Origin: Helianthus annuus
Taxonomy: Eukaryota > Streptophyta > Magnoliopsida > Asterales > Asteraceae
Length of the DNA stretch: 64,000 bases
Assembly: GCF_002127325.2 (NCBI RefSeq)
Contig: NC_035444.2
Span: 40,165,379 to 40,229,378, forward strand
Direction: 5' to 3'
Below, in pieces: positions 55,956 through 64,000 of the stretch. How positions within the stretch are numbered: the first letter of the stretch is position 1; each line of letters begins with the position of its first letter. Position numbers and translations under genes: made by a program. The notes beneath the pieces are model-generated. The model saw only the letters and a program-made list of their open reading frames with translations, was not told the DNA's origin and searched no databases.

Positions 55956-58672
55956 ATATTTGTAAGTTTTTAATAATAATTATTATTATTAATTAACACA
56001 ATTATGAATATATAATTAAAAACATTTTATTGTGGATTTATAAGAAAAGATTGATGTGTTTTTTATTCTACCAAACATAATAATTGTGTAAAAGGGAGAG
56101 AGTTGTTGGCCTCCCCAATCCTTTCATCATTCTTAATCATTCTACTTTCCAATTTCACTTGTTTACCCCAATTATTTAATTATGTATCCTTCTGCCATGT
56201 TCCCCAAAATTATGTTTGTATATTATTTTCTATACTTTGTGCACTATTAATTATAAAATGTGTTTGTCAAGGGATATGTAGTGTTTCATATGTGTGTGGT
56301 GGGAGGTTAAAATTCGTATACCATAAGATTTGTTTTAGTATCGTACTTGATTACGTGTAAAATTAAACACAAAAATTATAACAAATCTATTGTGGGGAAA
56401 CAAGACAAATATACAAAGAGTTGAAATTGGTATAATGTATATATTATTAGTATATTAAATTTCGAAATTTCAACACAATAGCGTTTGTCTCATAAAATAT
56501 ATTGAAGAAGCAAGATCCGAACTAAATTTGCATACTATCTTGAGGAGCTAAATTTGCAAAACATAAAACGGTGTCAGCCTCGTACATGAACGATTTCTTT
56601 CCATGATCACGTTCCAGCGTGAAAATTATTAGTTCTCCGAAAAAATATGAGGTTAATCAGAGAATGCAAGTTACCATTTTTTCATGACATCACTACTATT
56701 TATAGTTTTATACCATAATGGTTACATGTCCTTTTTACAGCCAGTGTGATATCTAGTAGGGCGTAACCAACTAATGTTGACATCTCTTTTCCTATTGGTT
56801 GTGATATTCCATGCTATTTGTAAGGTTATCTGATATGAGTCAGATCCTTAAATCCATTTTTAGTGGCTCCGTACGTGGCCCGATTATAATCGAATCCGGG
56901 TACATGTCTCTTCATATATGTTATAAGTATAGATTATACATAGACTGTATATCCATGTCGTATGTACAGATTATATGTATATGATGAATGCATACGTATA
57001 TCTTGCGTTTATAGGCTGCATGGTGTATGCATAAATTGTAGGTTTAGGTTGCATAAATACATTGTATGTCTAGGTGGTATGAAATAAATATTAAAAAGCG
57101 TGGATTTAATACAAATAAATATTAAACTATATGATTATTTCAATTATACTTACGGAAAAAATATTAAAATGAACATTAGTAAATAAATAAGTATCAAGAT
57201 GTGGCACCATGTTCTAGTTACTGCTGTTAAGAAGAACCGATGATTGTCAAACAAACGTAACCCTAAGCACAGTTACTACTATTGAAGAAGCGCATGCTAA
57301 TATGATCTTCACGATGTTTTATATAAACTAAAACTCAATCAATGTGACTGACTCATAGTATTCACATTAGTCATTAGGTTAACATTAGATTGTTAGAGTG
57401 AAAGCTACCTTACTTTTCGTGATTAGCATCCTGTTTTAATGCTTTCATGTTTACGAATATATATGTTATGTTTTAATGACTTGTACCTAATTTGGATCTA
57501 TTGGTACCTATGTGATGAATGTTCTAATTCCGTATGAATGAAATTACTAGTTCAAGATTTGTGTTAAATAAAAAGTAAATCCGATAAATGAAGGTTTCAA
57601 GCATTTCAATAATATTTCAATAATGCAAGCTATATATCTGTATGGCTATATCTTGTGGTTATAAATACAAAATATTTTTAGTTGATTAACTAATTTATTT
57701 ATAGTTAAACAATAGTTATGAAAGCTAGGAAAAAAACTAACAAATATAAACAACATAGTTATGATAGGTTCTCAATTTGATTTCTACAAGAGAGGTTTTT
57801 CTTATATTTATTAGGTTTTCTTCTTAATTAGTGTATAAGTATTATGTCTATTGGAGATGAATATGATTGGATAATTACGCTGTTGGCACAATGATATATT
57901 TCAGTATTCCATAAGTGATCCAAATTTACCGCTTAAAAAAACAACATAGTTATGAAATTTATAACAAATGAATTGAAGATAAAAGTGACAATCCCAATAA
58001 TATTCATTCCCATGTATATATTTCATAAATAACAGGGGGTACACACATAGACAGCAATGCGTGGTCTTCATCCCCGCCCCAATGCGCCATTATTCTATTC
58101 ACATTCTCTCTCTTTTCAATACATTTTCTTATTCTTTTTTTCTTACTGTATAATGACACCAACTATATACTATACTGTAACTCTACACAAATACTTTTAT
58201 TTAGCAAGAAACCTTATGCAACTATATATATGTGGATTTGGAGTCGCATTGAAGCAACCAACCTCTCCATATACCAAAAGCGGTATTATTTGCTTACATC
58301 TCACGCGCTACAAGTAAGATTTTACTGAGTTTATATATAAATAAATATATAAAAAAGGGGCTAGCAAGAAGAACTAAAAGTCCTAAAAAAATACAAAACG
58401 ACGCAAAAATTAAACTCACACCACCTCTCCCGGTTTAAAAAAGTACGGGATCTATTTGTAACTTGTAGAAAAGACTTTCTTTTATACATTATTTATCTTC
58501 AATCTTGAATAGCAACTTTTAGCTTTTACCCCCAAAATCTGTGATGATATCCTCATATTATCATATGATATACCTACTCTACTCAACTCTATTTATGATT
58601 GAAGATGACACATTGTGGGTTCCTCCTACATTTGTCACTTTTTGTTTACCCTAATTTCCAGGTTTCTTCTCC
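55956..58672. other. Intergenic DNA upstream of the DUF547 gene
   Basis: AT-rich. No coding exon, TIR or LTR was recognised. Short open frames at 56103-56360 and 58057-58317 lack protein features or conserved motifs. The last few hundred bases would include the promoter of the downstream gene. Confidence 0.5.
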
Positions 58673-58685
58673 TCTCATAAATACC
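58673..58685 (+). promoter_or_regulatory. TATA-like element of the DUF547 gene
   Basis: TCTCATAAATACC lies about 55-65 bases before the first candidate ATG and is followed by a pyrimidine-rich stretch typical of plant transcription starts. The call is tentative. Confidence 0.4.
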
Positions 58686-58738
58686 CCTTCTTCAATTCCC
58701 AACATCATTCCTTTTCTTTCTTTCTTTTCTGTTCAACG

Positions 58739-61700
58739 ATGCAGTTTTTGCACGTAAGTTACACTCTGAAATGCAGTTAATGATCCTCATCACACACTGT
58801 CGGTGACTCATCTTCTTCTTCTTCTTGTTTAAAGATGCTTAGAGTTAACTGTGATTCCACTCCACCTGTTTCTCCTCTCTCCTCTCGCCACTCCAGTTTT
58901 CAGGGGTATACAACACTTTTGGTTTTTTATTTCAGATTAAGTAAAAAACTGTTTGTTTGTTTGTTCGTGTAGGGGTGTTTATGGTTCGGTTTCCATTCCA
59001 CTATGAGTCGGTTTTGGGCTCAGCTGAACCAAAATAGAAATTACGATTTTTTTCGATATTGGGAAACCGATATATTTTGGTTTTTGGTTATGGGTCGGTT
59101 TTGAACTCAAACTTAACCAAAATTGACCCAAAATGATGAAATTAGTCAAAACTTTTAGCCAAACTTTTTGTTAACCAGTAGTAAAGTAATAACTTTGTTC
59201 ATGAAACTTTTGGTCCAAAACAATGAATTTGGACCATATATTCAATAACAAACATTTAAACAAGAACGGTCAGTTCTGTTTAGTTTGTTGCGATTTGATT
59301 TTGGAATGAGGTGTAACCGAACCGTCGATTTTTTATGTTTGGGTCAGTTAATTTGGTGTGGTTTTATCGGTTATTTCGATTTCAGTTCGGTTAATCAGGT
59401 TTTTTCTCACCTCATTTCAATCATTCACAAATGGTTTTTTTGCTGGTTCATTAAAACTGTTTATTTTCATTTTCCTGTAACTTGATTCTCATGTTGAGTG
59501 GTTATCTTTGCAGTTGTTCTTGGAATAATGGGCAGATTATAAAAGATGATCATGGTGTGTTAGATATGGCACCAAGAGCTTCCTATAATTTAAACCCTGT
59601 AAGTATACTCTATATGAAACAAAAAAAGTAATCTATCATATGTTTTTTTTTTTTTTTTTTTTGAACTTATGGTTGTTTCTAATGTTCCAAATTTGATATT
59701 TTTAACCTCTATTTCACAAGATTGGTGAAACACATATGAATCTGTTAAAAAAATTGTCTTTTTAGGAAAGTGTTTGTTTGTTTGCCAAATGATAAATGAC
59801 CTTTCAACAATGACAAAATAAGGGAATCTTTGTGTTTGTAATGATGAGAATATATAGCACAAGAAAATGTAACCTGAAATCTTTCCAAAATAAGATGTCA
59901 CAAGTTCTTGACCAATCTTCATCATTTGACCATTTTTGTGGTTTCTTATGTCAATATTGTTGTTCATAAAGATTGTTCATTTATCTTTTGCTTCTTGCTT
60001 ATTAGAACTAGATTCGGTTTCTTGAATTTACCGACGCGCTTTCTTAAATTGTGATGGCGAAACACAGCGTTACAAGTGTTTACAGTTTACATCATAAAAC
60101 TTGTTATCGGGACTTCGAAAATTATAAGTTTGACTTCATATCTTTGACCCAGGATGCAAAACTAGGGAAGATATTTCTTGATCAATCTTCAGTTTGGTCA
60201 GAGTCAGAGATGACACCATGTTCTACTTCACTTTCTTCCAATACTTCAAATTGCACACCGAATTCGAAGGTGAATACGTTCACTATAACTAGCTATCTAG
60301 AACAATTTGTGAACTGAAATCATTTCGCCAATCATTTTTTTTTTGTTTTGTGGTGATTTTGGTGCAGTCATCGATGGAATTGGTGAAGGAAATCACCTCT
60401 CTCGAAATGGAAATACTTCATTTGGAACGGTATCTACTTTCGCTATACCGCACAGCGTTTCAGCCGCATGTTCATGGTGTACAAACCAAGAAGTCCTCTT
60501 CAGAATATAAGATAGAATCACAACTGCAAACTGTTGCTGATCAGTCAATCTTTAAAGTCAACTCTGATGCTTGGTCAAGTGGTCATCATAGTCAACTTTC
60601 GACTCCTCGTGAGGGATTTTCGGGTTTAAATCGTCAAATTAGTTCTTCGGTCTCAAATTCATCATCTAGAAAAGTAAGTATTGCACTAATTGTTAGAAGT
60701 CGCAAATTCTCGTTCAACTTAGTAGAATAATAAAAAAGTTAGCTGCAAACGAAACAAGTAAAATGCCATTTCCGTTCCTGAGGTCTGGCTAGTTTTGCGA
60801 CTTTCGTCCAAAGCTTTGTTTTTCTGCATCTGGATTCAAAAGGTTTGAAAGCTTACCATTTTCATCTGGCTCGATAACTACATCCGTTTTTCTGTGTTAA
60901 GTCAGGGGTATTTTCGTCTTTTTTGTTAACTTAAAGAGCAATTCGTCCTTTTTCACTTTATGTACAAACATTTACATACTGTACAAGTATTCAAAAAGAC
61001 GGAAATACCCCTTTAAGTTAATAAAAAGCTGAAAATACCCTGACTTAAGGATGAAAAATGGATGGAGTTAACAAGCCGGATGAAAATGACAAGATTTCAA
61101 GCCTTTTGGATCCATACGAGGAAAAACAAACATTTGGACGAAAGTCGCAAAACTAGCCAAATCTCAGGGACAAAAATGGCATTTTACTAAAAAGGAAACA
61201 GATTGAAAGTTGGTCAATGTGCATCTTTAATGCATAAAACCTCTAAATTATAACTCAATAATTTTTGTAATCATATTTGACTCGACCATTACAAAAAATA
61301 CACCCGACCCGTTACATAACCTTACTGACACGACCATTTTATGTGTATGACGAGTAACCTCAGGAGAGAAAAACGGTCCGTTGTAGTCTCGGGGATCACT
61401 TTGGAGCCTCTTGTGCTGATGATGCAATTCTCGACGGTCCAGATAAACTTTCGGAAGACATAATCAGATGCATCTCTTTGATCTACTGCAAGCTCGGGGA
61501 CCAAAATCAAGCGCAATCTGGACCGTTGGTTTCATCTGCTTCGTCTCTGTCTTCATCGGGTACAAATTGTACCCGAAATCTTTCTGATACATGGAGTCCT
61601 TATTGCAACGAGGAACCCGCGTGGGACAGTAAACATGACAACTTAAAAGAGGAAAGACGGCCGGATGCTGATATTATTGAAGTTTTGAAAATAAATGTTG

Positions 61701-63446
61701 ATGATGATAAGTTCAATTATGCTTCAAGGATGCTAAAAAAATACAGGTAGTTTATTACATTGCAATATCACTTTGATCTTTTTTTATGTGTTTTAATTGC
61801 TTAAAACTTTAATTGATGTAGAACATTGGTAAAGAAACTTGAGACGGTTGACCCTGGGAAAATGAAGCGCGAACAAAAGCTTGCGTTTTGGATCAACATT
61901 CATAATGCTTTGGTCATGCATGTAGGTCCTTTGTTTCTCTGTATTCTACTACTCACTTATACGCCTTATTCGTCAAAATGCCTAAAACACCCTTCCATAA
62001 ACGTATACTTTTTTGTGACCGTGAGAACCCATTTAGGGAAAACTCACGTGGCCCACCAATACACTGCTAACCAGTGGAATACTGTCGTGTGCTTGTTTCT
62101 TGTAGGCTTATTTAGCATATGGGACACATAACAACACAAAAAGTAATTCGATTTTAAAGGTAAAACATGTTTATTATCATATGTTTATAGTAACGATTCG
62201 GATTAACTTTTAATGTGGGTTTATAATCTTGTATATCAGGCGACTTATAACATCGGGGGACACTCCATCAACGCATATATTATACAGATCTCTATATTAG
62301 GAATCAAATCACACTTTAGATCACCGGTTTGTCTCTCATCCGTATTTAACTGTCTTTAATACGATTTATTCACTTGTTTTAACCACTAATATTTTGTGGG
62401 TCATATAAGATGATGAATGCTGAATGTAAGAAAAATGGTATAACTAAATGGAATTTTTATGGTATCTTAAGTAACATAGCTTAATTAATGCAGTGGCTAC
62501 AGTCATTGTTATCTCCCGGTAGGAAGTTGAAGATGGAGCCTAATAAACATATGTATGCCATCGAATACCCGGAGCCACTTGTCCATTTTGCCCTTTCTTT
62601 AGGGTCATTTTCAGACCCCGCGGTACGCAAATATTTTTAATTTTACATTTTTTTTACATAATACTAAGAGTAAAATGTCATTTTCGTTCCCGCAGTTTGG
62701 CCAGTTTTGCGACTTTCGTTCAAAGGTTTGTTTTTTTGCATCTGGATCCAAAGGGTTTGAAATCTTGCCATTTTTATCCGGCTCATTAACTCCATCCATT
62801 TTCTCCATTAAGTCGGGTATTTCCGTCTTTTTTGTTAACTTATTTGGCAATTCGGTCTTTTTCACTTTATGTAAAAAGACCGAATACCTCTGAAAAAGAA
62901 CGAATTGCTATGACTTAACGGAGAAAAATGAATAAAGTTAACGAGCCGGATGAAAATGACAAGATTTCAAACTTTTTGGATCCAGATGCGGATAAACAAA
63001 CATTTAGACGAAAGTCGCAAGACTGGCTTAACCTCAGGGACGAAAATGGCATTTTACTCTAATACCAATAATGCAATTTAAATTATTGAGCACCATTTTG
63101 GTATTAATGAAGAATCCTTAAAACATAGGTTCGGGTCTACAACGCAAAGACTATTTTTCAGGATCTAAGGCTTGCAAAAGAAGAGTTTATACGATCAACG
63201 GTTTATGTGAACAAAGAAACAAGAATATACCTACCCAAAATTTTATACTTTTTTGCAAAAGATATGGCAATGAGTATGGCAAGCCTTTTAGAAATAGTCA
63301 ACGCATGCTTACCCGAAAGTCAACAGAAATTGATGAAAACGAGCATCAAAGGTAAACCTGAAAAATGCGTCTACTGGTTGTCCCAAAGTTGTATATTTCG
63401 ATACGCGATTCATCGAGAGACAGTTCATGGGGGACATCATCTGTAA
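58739..63446 (+). CDS. DUF547 protein with MIP1-type leucine zipper, ten coding exons, about 549 aa
   Basis: Coding exons: 58835-58905, 59514-59598, 60153-60269, 60368-60673, 61364-61746, 61822-61921, 62106-62159, 62240-62326, 62494-62622, 63129-63446. All introns are GT...AG and phases join without a stop. Residues about 92-125 form the short leucine zipper (ELVKEITSLEMEILHLERYL). About 215-245 carry KLSEDIIRCISLIYCKLGD. About 321-480 are DUF547 (KLAFWINIHNALVMHAYLAYG, YNIGGHSINAY, YAIEYPEPLVHFAL). The C-terminus has WLSQSCIFRYAI. This is the plant family annotated as ternary complex factor MIP1 leucine-zipper / DUF547; its biochemical role is not settled. An upstream ATG at 58739-58753 with its own donor could add five in-frame residues. 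The longer N-terminal coiled coil of some relatives was not found. Confidence 0.88.
60759..61187. mobile_element. Long-TIR MITE copy 1 in intron 4 of the DUF547 gene
   Basis: The left arm, GTAAAATGCCATTTCCGTTCC...GACTTTCG, is complementary to the right arm over most of the element (429 bp). Central sequence GACGGAAATACCCC and its inverse complete the fold. It lies between exons 60368-60673 and 61364-61746. The target duplication was not resolved. Confidence 0.8.
62667..63060. mobile_element. Long-TIR MITE copy 2 in intron 9 of the DUF547 gene
   Basis: It is homologous to copy 1 along its length (AAAATG(T/C)CATTT, TTTGCGACTTTCGT, GGATGAAAATGACAAGATTTC). About 394 bp. It lies between exons 62494-62622 and 63129-63446. 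Confidence 0.8.
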
Positions 63447-64000
63447 GATATTTTGAGTTCTGTTTTGTGATATAATATATATTTGTGAATTTGAATTGTT
63501 TTTTTATTATTAAGTTTTAGAGTGTATAGATTTGTTTATAACAACTCTGAATAGTGGATTAAGGTTTAATTAGCTTAGTTTGTTTCAACATTTTGAAGCT
63601 TGATAGCAAAATATAAAATGATCTTAAAATATCCTATAAACATTCTTCTTTCAGACCCTTCACAAACAAGTATATAAAACTAATAAAACATTAAATGACC
63701 AAAATCATTTTGGATAGCATGGCTGCACTTATGAAAAAGCTCAGACTATTAAACCGCGCAGACCTGTACAGGCAGTAGCGGTTCACTGGTTCGATGTAGG
63801 CTTGGAATCGGCTCGGTCCAAAACCGGACTACGAGGACTCAAACTTTGAAACATTCTTTTATTCTCTCAACACTCAAAACACTAGTATTGTAAAGAGATA
63901 TTATATTACACTAGTTAAAGTTAAATAGTATCTTCTTTATCTGCCATGACTAAGAGACCTTGAGTGTTCAAGTTCATCAGACGGATCCCAGTCTAATGAA
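63447..64000. other. 3' flank of the DUF547 gene
   Basis: AT-rich 3' UTR and intergenic DNA. A GC-richer block near 63755-63835 is unassigned. No further gene was seen. Confidence 0.5.

Noticed and set aside
59000..59420. MITE in intron 1 of the DUF547 gene
   Set aside because: GGGGTGTTTATGGTTCGG looks like a known kind of MITE end and CGGTTTTGG repeats follow, but no matching opposite end or duplication was found.

Overview
This window looks like intergenic and gene-edge DNA from a flowering plant, probably a eudicot and perhaps Asteraceae. The evidence is AT-rich DNA, Athila, Tat and Ty1/copia retrotransposons, many MITEs, tRNA-derived SINE-like units, and one nuclear gene with short GT-AG introns. 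The family guess is inference. No bacterial, organellar, rRNA or CRISPR features were seen.

Layout. Positions 1-16520 are the right part of an Athila-type Ty3/gypsy element. It has gag-pol broken by two stops, an env-like ORF behind a candidate intron, and a 1.7 kb 3' LTR. A 6.7 kb copia-type element that carries gag but no pol (TR-GAG type) interrupts it at 6773-13485, with a CAATC target duplication. Positions 17021-22985 hold a decayed copia element on the minus strand with 145-bp LTRs and CATAT duplications. Positions 23294-26142 hold two inverted-repeat elements in TA-rich DNA. An orphan exon of a membrane steroid-binding (cytochrome-b5-like) protein follows near 26.2 kb. Positions 27785-34980 are a graveyard of small DNA elements: four hAT-type MITEs with perfect 8-bp duplications, PIF/Harbinger-like MITEs, a Helitron 3' end and SINE-like units.

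Positions 35405-55863 are a Tat-lineage Ty3/gypsy element with AAAGC duplications. It has gag-pol with a second RNase H on the plus strand and a spliced-looking antisense gene between pol and the 3' LTR. That antisense gene is split by an 8.4 kb non-coding LTR element (LARD, 44729-53166) whose LTRs each carry an antisense tRNA-like Pol III module. The LARD interior carries a series of stem-loops with 19-nt loops of shared sequence and differing stems.

Positions 58739-63446 hold the only apparently intact host gene. It is a ten-exon DUF547 protein with an N-terminal MIP1-type leucine zipper, about 549 residues, and related long-TIR MITEs sit in two of its introns.

How the parts relate. None of the retroelements here can encode a full set of functional proteins, so recent movement would have needed proteins supplied by other copies. 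The breaks are almost all transitions, as expected for methylated, silenced DNA. Pairwise comparisons were made by eye, so counts of differences are approximate.
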